Below are positions 1 to 7,893 of a DNA stretch of 56,436 nucleotides, piece after piece. The notes under the pieces are model-generated. The model did no database searches and was not told the origin of the DNA. It saw only the letters and a program-made list of their open reading frames with translations. The stretch is taken from NCBI RefSeq assembly GCF_001468465.1, contig NZ_LNSA01000029.1, positions 1 through 56,436 on the forward strand, written 5' to 3'. Numbering within the stretch: the stretch's first letter is position 1; each line of letters opens with the position of its first letter. The DNA is from Sphingopyxis sp. H115. Lineage in GTDB: Bacteria > Pseudomonadota > Alphaproteobacteria > Sphingomonadales > Sphingomonadaceae. Position numbers and translations under genes: made by a program.

Positions 1-4
1 GGTT

Positions 5-679
5 TCAGGCGGCGGGCGGTCCCGCTTCTTCGCTGAAGGCGGCCAGTTGCGCGTCCATCGCGCGCTGGAAGGCGGGGCGGGCGAGGCAGCGGTCGAGATA
101 GCCCTGTAACTGCGGCTGCTCGGCGATCAGCCCCGCCTCGACGGCTTCGCGCAGCACGGTGGCCATCGCGATGTCGGCGACGGTGAATTCGCCCGTCAGA
201 TATTGTTTGTCGCCGATCGCGTCGTTGAGGCGGCCGAGCCGGCCCTGGATGAATTCGATCAGGCCCGGGCGGCGCAGCTTCGCCCATTCCTCTTCGGCCG
301 AGAAAATATCGACATTGCCGAGTTCGAACAGCATCGGTTCGACGCTGTTATAGGCGGCGAACAGCCAGGCGAGCGTATTGGCGCGCGCCTGCGGATCGCG
401 CGGCATCAGCCGCGCGTCCTTTTCGGCGAGGTGGAGCAGGATCGCGCCGCTTTCGAACAGCCGGATGCCGCCGTCGTTGAGCACCGGCACCTGGCCCCAT
501 GGCTGGAACAGGAAATGGTCGGCGGGCCGGTTGATCGCGCTGATCAGATGTTCGGCATAGTCGAGGCCGATTTCCTCGCACGCCCAGCGCGGGCGCAGGT
601 CGCGGACATAGCCGCGCGCGAAATCGGGAACCCAGTCGAAAGCGGTGACTTCAAGGCTGCTGTCGGGATTGACGGGCAT
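5..679 (-). CDS. Glutathione S-transferase family protein
   Basis: A 224-residue cytosolic protein with the two-domain GST layout. The N-terminal thioredoxin-like half (about residues 10-90) carries the glutathione-site pattern ESGAILLHLAEK near residues 75-87. The all-helical C-terminal half contains the N-capping/hydrophobic-staple type segment LTGEFTVADIAMATVL. GSTs conjugate or reduce electrophiles with glutathione; the substrate cannot be told from sequence. It is the last gene of a minus-strand run (tetR, VOC, doxX-like, DUF4287, hydrolase, gst) and starts 32 bases after the hydrolase stop, so it is probably co-transcribed. No catalytic cysteine is visible in the first 25 residues, so a Ser/Tyr-type or atypical enzyme is likelier than a Cys-type one. 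Family is secure, function general. Confidence 0.88.
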   Translation of the reverse strand: MPVNPDSSLEVTAFDWVPDFARGYVRDLRPRWACEEIGLDYAEHLISAINRPADHFLFQPWGQVPVLNDGGIRLFESGAILLHLAEKDARLMPRDPQARANTLAWLFAAYNSVEPMLFELGNVDIFSAEEEWAKLRRPGLIEFIQGRLGRLNDAIGDKQYLTGEFTVADIAMATVLREAVEAGLIAEQPQLQGYLDRCLARPAFQRAMDAQLAAFSEEAGPPAA

Positions 680-711
680 GGGGAACTCCTCTCGCTTTTC
701 TTGTCGGGGGA

Positions 712-1683
712 TCAGAAGGACGGCGGCGGCGGCGCCTTGTCGTCGAGGAAAGGCACGACCATCGCCGCGATCGCGGGGATTTCGCCCATGATACCGATGT
801 GCGAGGTCGCGGGCAGGATCGCGAGCCGCGCCTTCGGCGCCGCGGTCAGGAAGCCCTGCGTCGCCGCGGCGATATCGCCGCCGCCGCGCAGTTTGAACAG
901 CTGGATCGCATGGTCGAGCGTGACGCCGTCGGCGTCGCCGATGATCACCATTGTCTTGCCGGGGATCGCCTGCACCGCGGCGTCGGACCAGCCGAAGGGC
1001 GTCGCGTCGAGCGCCTTGATGTTGGCGACAAGTTTCGGGAATTTGTCGGGGGCAGGCGACAGGCGCTGATATTCGGTGTCGATCGGACTGCCCGCAAAGA
1101 CGTCGGGGGTCAGCTGGGAAATGCCCGCCAGCACTTCGGGATACCAGCCGTCGAGCCGCGAGGTTGCCGACAATATCACCTGCTTGCCGACCTTGTCGGG
1201 ATGCCCCACCGCCAGCGCGATCGCGGTCGAACCGCCCATCGAGTAACCGAGTACATCGGCCTTTTCGACGCCGAGCTTGTCGAGCACGGCGGCGGTGTCG
1301 TCGGCCATCCGGTCATAGCTCAGCGGCGTATCGACACCGCCCGAGCGGCCATGGCCGCGCGCATCGACCGCGATCACTGGCCGCGATGCGGCGAGCGGGC
1401 CGATCAGCGGCTTCATCGCGTCGGCGGACATGAAGGCGCCGTGCAGGATCAGCAGCGGGGTAGGGCCCGATTTCAGGTCACCATACACCTGATAGTGGAT
1501 CGCCGCGCCGGCGACATCGACGTGGCCGGCCTGAAGGGCGGCGGAGGATTGGCGGGCGGCGGGTGCCGGACTTGCGACGGTCGTTTCGGCGGCCGCGGTC
1601 CGGGGCAGTGCGGCGAGGGTCGCCGCAACGGCGATGATTGCCAAGGCGGAAGCGCGCGTGGGGAGGGGGGAGCCTTTAGTCAT
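712..1683 (-). CDS. Secreted alpha/beta-fold hydrolase
   Basis: A 323-residue alpha/beta hydrolase with an N-terminal signal peptide (hydrophobic ALAIIAVAATLAALP, then an Ala-rich cleavage region near residue 32), so probably periplasmic. Visible family features are the oxyanion HG in LILHGAFMSAD, the DARGHGRS strand-turn, the nucleophile elbow GYSMGG, an acid in GDADGVTLDH and the catalytic His in PATSHIG. Together they complete a Ser-Asp-His triad. The length fits epoxide-hydrolase/haloperoxidase-like esterases. It lies 29 bases after the DUF4287 gene and 32 bases before the GST gene, inside the presumed TetR operon. The substrate is unknown; an ester or lactone made during electrophile detoxification is a guess from context only. 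Confidence 0.85.
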   Translation of the reverse strand: MTKGSPLPTRASALAIIAVAATLAALPRTAAAETTVASPAPAARQSSAALQAGHVDVAGAAIHYQVYGDLKSGPTPLLILHGAFMSADAMKPLIGPLAASRPVIAVDARGHGRSGGVDTPLSYDRMADDTAAVLDKLGVEKADVLGYSMGGSTAIALAVGHPDKVGKQVILSATSRLDGWYPEVLAGISQLTPDVFAGSPIDTEYQRLSPAPDKFPKLVANIKALDATPFGWSDAAVQAIPGKTMVIIGDADGVTLDHAIQLFKLRGGGDIAAATQGFLTAAPKARLAILPATSHIGIMGEIPAIAAMVVPFLDDKAPPPPSF

Positions 1684-1712
1684 TGAACCATCCTCTTGTT
1701 TTTTTACGGAGC

Positions 1713-1931
1713 CTAGCTCCGTTTGCCTTTGAAATAGGCGACGATCGACATGGCGTGGCCGTGGCCGAGGTCGAAATCGCGCTTCAGCCAGTCGATGATC
1801 GCGCCGGGCTTGACGCCGGGGGCAAGGCCGCTTTCGTCGGCTAGGCCCTTGTCGATCGCGATGGATTGCAGCGCGCTCGCCGATTTGCCGGTCTTGGCTT
1901 CGACATTGTCGAGATAGGCCTGAAAGCTCAT
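1713..1931 (-). CDS. DUF4287 domain small protein
   Basis: A 72-residue cytosolic protein that is almost entirely one DUF4287 domain (MSFQAYLDNVEAKTGKSAS at the start, then GAIIDWLKRDFDLGHGHAMSIV). The family has no assigned biochemical role, although its members often travel with DUF1801/DUF5655-type small proteins. The start is fixed by a 4-base ATGA overlap with the stop of the upstream DoxX-like gene, a sign of translational coupling. Longer reading from upstream starts would run through the DoxX-like gene in another frame and was discarded. It belongs to the six-gene TetR operon. Confidence 0.82.
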   Translation of the reverse strand: MSFQAYLDNVEAKTGKSASALQSIAIDKGLADESGLAPGVKPGAIIDWLKRDFDLGHGHAMSIVAYFKGKRS

Positions 1932-2368
1932 GCTACGGCCGCCTTCGAAAAGGGGATCAACTCGCGGACGCGGGGATCGCGCAGCCACAGGCCGCCCCAC
2001 AGCATGACGCCCAGATAGACGCCGAACAGGCTGTGGCTGAACAGCGGGCTGCCGATCCGCACATGCGTCCCGATCGCGCCGCCGAGATACCCGGTGACCA
2101 GGATTGCACCGAGGATCGCGGTGCGCGGCCAGACGTAAAGCAGCGTCGGGATCAGCAGCAGGAGCCCGAGCCTCGTCATGGTTGGCACGTCGAGCGGCCA
2201 TCCAAGGCCTGGCGGGCTATATTTGATCGCCGTCTCGGGCGACACCAGCTTGAGCCCGGCGTCGAAGAGGAGGAAGAGGATCACAAGGCCGCTCAAGACA
2301 TGGCCTGCGATCGTCCGACCCTTGCCGTCGACTGCGTCGTTGATTGTGCCGGCGACTGCTTCGGTCAT
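1928..2368 (-). CDS. DoxX-like integral membrane protein
   Basis: A 146-residue protein with four hydrophobic segments (about residues 22-40, 65-80, 84-100 and 112-128), typical of the DoxX-like family. The second half has the family-like GYLGGAIGTHVRIGSPLFSH stretch. Members are inner-membrane proteins of unclear chemistry, some linked to thiol or redox stress. It follows the VOC gene by 24 bases and overlaps the DUF4287 start by 4 bases, so these genes are translated as a unit. A redox or electrophile role is inference from its neighbours. Confidence 0.82.
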   Translation of the reverse strand: MTEAVAGTINDAVDGKGRTIAGHVLSGLVILFLLFDAGLKLVSPETAIKYSPPGLGWPLDVPTMTRLGLLLLIPTLLYVWPRTAILGAILVTGYLGGAIGTHVRIGSPLFSHSLFGVYLGVMLWGGLWLRDPRVRELIPFSKAAVA

Positions 2369-2392
2369 CTCTTCCTCCTCCCTGAAGGTCTT

Positions 2393-2827
2393 TTACGCTT
2401 CGGCTTCGGCGGGTTCGCGGGCGGGGATCGCGGTGGGGTCCATCCACATCACTTCCCAGATATGGCCGTCGGGGTCCTCGAAGCTGCGGCCGTACATGAA
2501 GCCGAAATCCTGCGTCGGGGTCGGGTCGGCCTTGCCCCCCGCCTTGACCGCCTTGTCGACCTGGCCGTCGACCGCCTCGCGGCTGTCGGCCGAGACGCAG
2601 ATCAGGACCTGCGCCGTCGTGTGCGCGTCGGGGATCGCCTTCGACGTGAAGGTCGCCCATTTTTCATGCGTCAGCAGCATGACGTGGATCGACCCTTCCT
2701 CGACGACCATGCAGGCGGCGGTGTCGTCGGTGAAGGCGGGATTGTTCACCGCCCCGACCGCCTCGTAAAAGGCCTTCGACTTGTCGAGGTCGGTGACCGG
2801 CAGGTTCACGAAAATCATCTGGGGCAT
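2393..2827 (-). CDS. VOC (glyoxalase/bleomycin-resistance fold) family protein
   Basis: A 144-residue vicinal-oxygen-chelate protein with two beta-alpha-beta-beta-beta halves: MIFVNLPVTDLDKSKAFYEAVG at the N-terminus and GRSFEDPDGHIWEVMWMD near the C-terminus, where DPDGHIWE is the classical end-of-domain motif. Its subgroup resembles the lactoylglutathione-lyase-like proteins encoded near DoxX genes. I chose the ATG at 2827 because it has a good ribosome-binding site (AAGGAG, 7 bases upstream); the longer reading to 2938 adds about 37 low-complexity residues without such a site. First structural gene after tetR (73-base gap). Metal ligands cannot be assigned with certainty. Confidence 0.85.
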   Translation of the reverse strand: MPQMIFVNLPVTDLDKSKAFYEAVGAVNNPAFTDDTAACMVVEEGSIHVMLLTHEKWATFTSKAIPDAHTTAQVLICVSADSREAVDGQVDKAVKAGGKADPTPTQDFGFMYGRSFEDPDGHIWEVMWMDPTAIPAREPAEAEA

Positions 2828-2900
2828 CTCTTCTCTCCTTGGGGGGGGTTGGGGTTTGAACGTCAGCGTGCGCGGCGCGCGGCTGCAATTACCTGTCGCG

Positions 2901-3602
2901 TCATGCCGCGCCTCCGCTGCCGAACAGCATCCGAACATAACGCTTCAAATGGGTGACTGTGCCGCGCGCAATCGCTGGATCGTTCGTCGTTTTCGCCAGG
3001 ACGAAGGCGCCCTGCAGCACCGACTGGACATGCTGCGCAAGGCCGATCGCGGTGACATCGCCGGGGGCGCCGTAAACGTCCATCGTCGCGGCAATGTCGG
3101 GGGCGAGCGCCTCGCAATAGGCGTTGATGCTCGCCTCGCACGCGGCGCGGATGCGGTCGCTCGTCGCATAGGCTTCCTGCACCATCGTGCCGACGAAGCA
3201 GGTATAATCCTCGGTGGGCCCGTCGAGCATCGACAGGCGGAAGTCGATATGGCCGAGCAGGCGATCCAGCGGATCGTCGAGCTTCACATGCGGCGCCAGC
3301 TCGAACATCGGCCGGGCGCGTTCGGTCCAACCCTCGGCCGCCGCCACCGCCAGCTCTTCCTTCGACGCGAAATGATGGAAAAAGGCGCCCTTGGTGACGC
3401 CCGCGGCGGCGCAAATCTGGTCGACCGTCGTCGCCGAATAGCCCTGCCTCCGCACCGTCGCATGCGCCGCCGCGATCAGCTTTGTCCGCGCGCTGCCGCG
3501 CGGCGCCCGCTGGCCCGGGGTGCCGCCGCCCGCGATGTCCCCTCGGCGGGCGGCGGGTGCGGGAGTCGCGGGGGAGGTTGGGAGCGGCTGATTCGTCGTC
3601 AT
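2901..3602 (-). CDS. TetR/AcrR family transcriptional regulator
   Basis: A 233-residue repressor-type protein. The helix-turn-helix lies at about residues 40-85 (TTVDQICAAAGVTKGAFFHHFASKEEL), followed by a helical ligand-binding domain similar to NemR/AcuR-like members with a Cys in YTCFVGTMVQE. About 35 extra N-terminal residues, rich in Pro, Ala and Gly, precede the HTH. No other ATG offers a shorter start, so the extension is probably real or the true start is a rare codon. It heads a minus-strand operon of five further genes and a palindrome lies 12 bases before its start codon, so autorepression is expected. The inducer is unknown; a reactive electrophile is plausible from context. Confidence 0.88.
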   Translation of the reverse strand: MTTNQPLPTSPATPAPAARRGDIAGGGTPGQRAPRGSARTKLIAAAHATVRRQGYSATTVDQICAAAGVTKGAFFHHFASKEELAVAAAEGWTERARPMFELAPHVKLDDPLDRLLGHIDFRLSMLDGPTEDYTCFVGTMVQEAYATSDRIRAACEASINAYCEALAPDIAATMDVYGAPGDVTAIGLAQHVQSVLQGAFVLAKTTNDPAIARGTVTHLKRYVRMLFGSGGAA

Positions 3603-3613
3603 GCGAATCTACG

Positions 3614-3629
3614 TACCGACTGGTTGGTA
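3614..3629. promoter_or_regulatory. Probable TetR operator
   Basis: The sequence TACCGACTGGTTGGTA is a near-palindrome: 12 of 16 positions agree with its reverse complement and the outer TACC/GGTA arms are perfect. It starts 12 bases upstream of the tetR ATG. This size and form suit a TetR dimer site, so it most likely autoregulates the tetR-to-gst operon. Partner assignment is inference from position. Confidence 0.6.
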
Positions 3630-3764
3630 TGTTGTCAAATGGGCAATCGGACCTATGCTCTGCGGCACTTTCGACAACTTCCGGAAAAGACTCGACCTTC
3701 CCGCCACTTCGCCTAAAAAGGGATTGGAACAAAGAGAGCACATCGGCGCAGTTCCGGGGGGAAT

Positions 3765-5273
3765 ATGGTCGCGATCGTTTCAACCACCGCCTATCTTGGC
3801 ATCGAAGCCCGCGGGGTCGAGGTGCAATGCCAGATCACGCCGGGCGTCCCGCGCTTCGTCGTTGTCGGCCTGCCCGACAAGGCGGTCGGCGAAAGCCGCG
3901 AGCGCGTCCGCGCCGCGATCGCCGCGATCGGCCTGTCGCTCCCGCCCAAGGTCATCACGGTCAACCTCTCGCCCGCCGACCTGCCCAAGGAAGGCTCGCA
4001 CTACGACCTCCCCATCGCGCTCGCGCTGCTTGGCGCGATGGGCGTGATCGATGCCGAAACGCTCGCTTCCTATGTGGTCGTCGGCGAACTGGGGCTCGAT
4101 GGCCGCGTCGCGCCGTCGCCCGGCGTGCTGCTCGCCGCGATCCATGCCGGCAGCGAAGAACGCGGCCTGATCTGTCCCGCCGCGCAGGGGCCCGAAGCCG
4201 CATGGGCGGGCAATGTCGAAGTATTGGGCGCGCCCGACCTCCTCGCGCTGCTCAATCATTTCAAGGGCCGTGCGCCGCTCGCGCCACCGGTGCCCGGAGA
4301 GGTCGAGGTCGCGGCGCGAACCGCCGACCTGCGTCAGGTGAAAGGGCAGGAGACGGCGAAGCGCGCGCTCGAAATCGCCGCAGCAGGCGCGCACAATTTG
4401 ATGATGTCGGGACCACCCGGCGCGGGCAAATCGCTGATGGCGGCGTGCATGCCAGGCATTCTCCCCGACCTCACCCCCGCCGAAGCGCTCGAAGTATCGA
4501 TGATCGCGTCGGTCGCTGGAACGCTCGAGGGCGGGCGGCTGGTGCGCGCGCGGCCGTTCCGTGCCCCGCATCATTCGGCATCGATGCCCGCACTCGTCGG
4601 CGGCGGGCTGCGCGTCCGCCCGGGCGAAGTCAGCCTCGCGCATCTCGGCGTGCTCTTCCTCGACGAACTTCCCGAATTCCAGCGCGGTGTGCTCGATTCG
4701 CTGCGCCAGCCGCTCGAAACCGGCGAAGTCAGCGTCGCGCGCGCCAACGCGCATGTGACCTTCCCGGCGCGCGTGCAACTCGTCGCGGCGATGAACCCGT
4801 GCCGCTGCGGCCATCTCGGCGACCCCGCGCTCGCGTGCAGCCGCGCCCCGCGCTGCGCCGCCGACTATCAGGCGAAGCTCTCGGGGCCGCTGCTCGACCG
4901 CATCGACCTGCATGTCGAGGTGCAGGCGGTGAGCGCCGCCGACCTCGTCCTGCCGCCGCCCGCCGAAGGCAGCGCGGAGGTCGCGGCACGCGTCGCTGCG
5001 GCGCGCGATGTGCAGACGGCGCGCTATGCCGGGTACAAGGCGCGGACCAATGCCGAAATCGACGGCGACCTGCTTGACGCGGTGGCGACGCCCGACGACG
5101 CGGGGCGCAAGTTGCTCGCGCAGGCAGCGGAAGCGATGCGGTTGTCGGCGCGGGGCTATACGCGGATACTGCGGGTCGCCCGGACGATCGCCGACCTTGC
5201 CGGGGCCGGCGACGTCGGGCGCATCCATATTGCCGAGGCGCTCAGCTATCGGCGGCAGGCGCCGAGGAACTGA
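3765..5273 (+). CDS. comM: YifB/ComM family Mg-chelatase-like AAA+ ATPase
   Basis: A 502-residue AAA+ protein with an N-terminal Lon-C-like domain (about 1-170), then the Mg-chelatase ATPase core with Walker A GPPGAGKS (about 214), Walker B LFLDELPEF (about 297) and a Cys-bearing segment NPCRCGHLGDP. The C-terminal helical domain carries RGYTRILRVARTIADLAG. ComM is a hexameric helicase that promotes branch migration when transformed DNA is integrated; in species without competence the role is less clear. Length is normal for the family. The start at 3765 fits the usual N-terminus (MVAIVSTTAYLGIEA). Its TGA shares one base with the ATG of the next gene, so the two are coupled. Confidence 0.92.
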   Translation: MVAIVSTTAYLGIEARGVEVQCQITPGVPRFVVVGLPDKAVGESRERVRAAIAAIGLSLPPKVITVNLSPADLPKEGSHYDLPIALALLGAMGVIDAETLASYVVVGELGLDGRVAPSPGVLLAAIHAGSEERGLICPAAQGPEAAWAGNVEVLGAPDLLALLNHFKGRAPLAPPVPGEVEVAARTADLRQVKGQETAKRALEIAAAGAHNLMMSGPPGAGKSLMAACMPGILPDLTPAEALEVSMIASVAGTLEGGRLVRARPFRAPHHSASMPALVGGGLRVRPGEVSLAHLGVLFLDELPEFQRGVLDSLRQPLETGEVSVARANAHVTFPARVQLVAAMNPCRCGHLGDPALACSRAPRCAADYQAKLSGPLLDRIDLHVEVQAVSAADLVLPPPAEGSAEVAARVAAARDVQTARYAGYKARTNAEIDGDLLDAVATPDDAGRKLLAQAAEAMRLSARGYTRILRVARTIADLAGAGDVGRIHIAEALSYRRQAPRN

Positions 5274-5578
5274 TGTCGGTAAAGCCCATCCGGTTCGAGG
5301 CGACGATCATCGAGTGGCGGGGCCCCGCGCCCTTTTTCTTTGCAACGGTCCCCGACGATCTGGTCGCCGAAATACGCTATGCGTCGCTTTCGGAAAGCTA
5401 TGGCTGGGGTGTCGTCCCCGTCGTCGCAACGGTAGGGAGGACCGAATTCTCGACCTCGCTTTTCCCGCGTGACGGTACCTATCTGCTGCCGATCAAGGCT
5501 GCGGTGCAGCGCGCCGAGGGGGTCGGTCCGGGCGACCGGATCGACGTCGGCATGCGGATCGGACGCGCCGGGCGGTGA
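5273..5578 (+). CDS. DUF1905 domain-containing protein
   Basis: A 101-residue protein that matches the DUF1905 pattern: an N-terminal FEATIIEWRGPAPFFFATVP strand pair, then SYGWGVVPVVATVG and a C-terminal GDRIDVGMRIGR. These are small beta-barrel proteins of unknown function, usually without a signal peptide. The start codon overlaps the comM stop codon by one base (TGATG), so translation is likely coupled, although no functional link to comM is known. Confidence 0.82.
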   Translation: MSVKPIRFEATIIEWRGPAPFFFATVPDDLVAEIRYASLSESYGWGVVPVVATVGRTEFSTSLFPRDGTYLLPIKAAVQRAEGVGPGDRIDVGMRIGRAGR

Positions 5579-5639
5579 AACGGGACGGTCTTTCATCCTG
5601 CGTATACATTTTCTAAGAATTTGGTGCGATAGGGCGGAT

Positions 5640-7397
5640 ATGAGCGGGGCGGGATATATTCTGGCGAAGCTGTGCAGCCGGCTTGGGCTCGGCTTTGCGC
5701 TTCTCACGCTCGCTTTCTGGGTCGCCCCGGCGACCGCTGCAACGCTCGATATCGATCGCGGTCTGTGTCACGCGACAAGCGGTGCGGACCGGCCCGACGC
5801 GATCGCGTCGACGATCCGCTTTTCATGCAGCGGGGCACCCACGGGCTATCAGCAGGGGAGCCTCTGGCTGCGCGCCCCACTCGAGGGGGCGGCCGCGCGG
5901 CGCGGTGACGTCGCGCTGATGGTTCATCAGTCGCGTTTCGACCGGCTGGCTGTCGCCTTTTCCTATGCCGACGGGACGACGCGCTGGCAGCAGGTGCGCG
6001 CGGGCGCCTACGGGCCGCACTGGCGGTCCGGGGGGCAAATCCTGTTTGAAGCGCCCGATCGCGACGTCGCACTGACTGCGGTCACCATGCGTTTCGATGG
6101 TCTTTCCAGCCATCGCTTCGTCCGCGCGCGTGTCCTTTCGACGGGCGAGGCGGGGATGCAATCCTCGGGCATGGCGGCGGCAGTCGGTGCGGCGCTGACG
6201 CTGCTGCTGATAAGCTGTGTCTATAGTCTGTCGCTCGCCTTTGCGGTGCGCCGCCAATATCTGGCATGGCAAGCCGCCTGGTCGGGGACGATGCTGTTGT
6301 GGGGCGGGCTCTGGTCGCAGGTCCATCTTGCGCTTCTGCCTGGCATGGCGGGAACCGTCTCCTCGCAAATCTGTACCTTTCTCGCTTGCCTTGCCATCGC
6401 GCTGGCAACCATCAGCGCGGTGACCGCGATCGATCGCGAAATGCTGCCCGCGCGTCTCAGGACCGCGGCGCTTGTCCTAGGCTTCGGGGTCGGTCTTGCC
6501 GGCATACCGCTCGCGCTGATCCGCGGCAGCAGCCTGGGCTTGCTTGCCGATAGTCTCGGCCTCGTCGTTATCGCCGACCTGCTGGTCGTCACTGTCTGTC
6601 TCGGTTGGGCGTGGCGCCGCGGATCGATCGAGGCGCGCGATTTCCTGGCGGCGTGGGGGCCGCCGATGGGGATGCTCGCCTTCATCCATATCGTCGATGT
6701 CGAAAGCGGCTTCTGGGGCGGCGGATCCCAGCTTTTGATATTCGTAGCGGGGACCTGGCAAGCGCTGTGGCTGGCTGCCGCCGCGACGCGCCGGCTGGCG
6801 CATCTCAGGATCGAGCGCGATCATGCGCTGAGCGCCGAGGCGCAGGCGCAGGCGCTCGCGCGGCGCGATCCGCTCACCGGCTTGCCCAACCGGCGCGGCT
6901 TCGTCGAAAGCGTGACGCCGCTGCTCGAGCGTGCGCGCGCCGATAACCTGCCCGCCGCGCTGTTGCTCGTCGATATCGACCGGTTCAAGTCGATCAACGA
7001 CATCTATGGTCACGATGCCGGCGACGTCGTGCTGTGCGGCATTGCGCAGCGGATCGAGCGCTGGGAAGGTCCGATGTGCACCGTTGCGCGGCTGGGCGGC
7101 GAGGAATTCGGCCTGCTTACGATCGGGATGGAGGGGATTATTCTCGCGCGGTTCGCAGAGAGCATCCGGCGCGGGATCGCCGGCTGCGACCATAGCGACG
7201 CGATCGGCGACCGTCTGGTCACCGCCAGTGTCGGGGTGGCCGAGGTCCAGCCCGCGTGCGATTTCAGGCAGCTTTACCGGCTTGCCGACGCGGCGCTTTA
7301 CGACGCGAAGGACGGTGGCCGAAACAAGGTCGTCGTCCAGCGGCACCGCGACGGAGCGGATGCAGGGCGGAGCCGCGAAGTCGCCATTTCGAATTAA
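5640..7397 (+). CDS. Membrane-anchored diguanylate cyclase (7TM + GGDEF)
   Basis: A 585-residue protein. Residues 1-34 are a signal peptide and about 35-170 a periplasmic beta-rich sensor part. Seven to eight membrane helices fill about 178-385, a layout like 7TMR-DISM receptors, followed by a short coiled coil and a GGDEF domain at about 405-570. The DPLTGLPNRRGF entry motif, the metal site DIDRFKSIND and the active-site loop GGEEF (486-490) are intact, so it should make cyclic di-GMP. The usual inhibitory-site RxxD just before the loop is replaced by GPMC, so product feedback is probably lost. The start at 5640 gives a proper signal peptide; longer reading overlaps the DUF1905 gene. The sensed signal is unknown. 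Confidence 0.88.
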   Translation: MSGAGYILAKLCSRLGLGFALLTLAFWVAPATAATLDIDRGLCHATSGADRPDAIASTIRFSCSGAPTGYQQGSLWLRAPLEGAAARRGDVALMVHQSRFDRLAVAFSYADGTTRWQQVRAGAYGPHWRSGGQILFEAPDRDVALTAVTMRFDGLSSHRFVRARVLSTGEAGMQSSGMAAAVGAALTLLLISCVYSLSLAFAVRRQYLAWQAAWSGTMLLWGGLWSQVHLALLPGMAGTVSSQICTFLACLAIALATISAVTAIDREMLPARLRTAALVLGFGVGLAGIPLALIRGSSLGLLADSLGLVVIADLLVVTVCLGWAWRRGSIEARDFLAAWGPPMGMLAFIHIVDVESGFWGGGSQLLIFVAGTWQALWLAAAATRRLAHLRIERDHALSAEAQAQALARRDPLTGLPNRRGFVESVTPLLERARADNLPAALLLVDIDRFKSINDIYGHDAGDVVLCGIAQRIERWEGPMCTVARLGGEEFGLLTIGMEGIILARFAESIRRGIAGCDHSDAIGDRLVTASVGVAEVQPACDFRQLYRLADAALYDAKDGGRNKVVVQRHRDGADAGRSREVAISN

Positions 7398-7428
7398 AGG
7401 CCGCGTGCACGGGACACGCTGCGTGGCG

Positions 7429-7893
7429 TCAGATGCCGACCGCCTTGTTTTCGACGACCTCGAGCGGGGGGGGAGCCTTGGCTGCCGCGCCGTGACGGCG
7501 ATGGCTCAGCTTGCCCTCAACCTTGCCGCCATTTTCGATCGTGATGTTTTCATAGGTCACGTCGCCGGTGATCCGCGCGGTCGCGTGGACGATCAGCGTC
7601 TTGGCCTCGATCGCGCCGTCGAGCAGACCCGCAATCTTCGCGGTCTCGGCGACGACCGATCCCTTGATCTCGCTCGCTTCGCCCTGGACGAGGTTGGCGC
7701 ATTTGAGGTCGCCGTCGATCTTGCCGTCGACATGCAGGTCGACGCTGGCGGCCACATTGCCGGTGACCACGACATCCGATCCCAGGATCGAGAAGGTCGT
7801 GTGACGTGCGCCCGTCGCCATCTTAGCGGGCGCCACGGGCGGCAGCGACGGAACCGACTCGCTGTCGGGCGTCGTCTTTGACTTCGAGAACAT
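7429..7893 (-). CDS. Bactofilin (polymer-forming cytoskeletal protein)
   Basis: A 154-residue bactofilin. The central beta-helix repeat region spans about residues 30-130 (SILGSDVVVTGNVAASVDLHVDG, then repeated I-x-G-x-V/L turns such as ITGDVTYENITIENGGKVEG), flanked by short Pro/Ala-rich tails. Bactofilins polymerise without nucleotide and often position peptidoglycan enzymes in alphaproteobacteria. A good ribosome-binding site (GGAGG) precedes the ATG. The first 71 bases of the gene lie inside the 3' end of the upstream M23 peptidase gene in another frame, so both are expressed from one transcript. The pairing suggests that it scaffolds that peptidase. Confidence 0.9.
   Translation of the reverse strand: MFSKSKTTPDSESVPSLPPVAPAKMATGARHTTFSILGSDVVVTGNVAASVDLHVDGKIDGDLKCANLVQGEASEIKGSVVAETAKIAGLLDGAIEAKTLIVHATARITGDVTYENITIENGGKVEGKLSHRRHGAAAKAPPPLEVVENKAVGI

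Noticed and set aside
3780..5228. Long antisense frame across comM
   Set aside because: High-GC codon bias makes long shadow frames; the composition is Arg/His-rich with no family resemblance, while the forward frame is a clear ComM.
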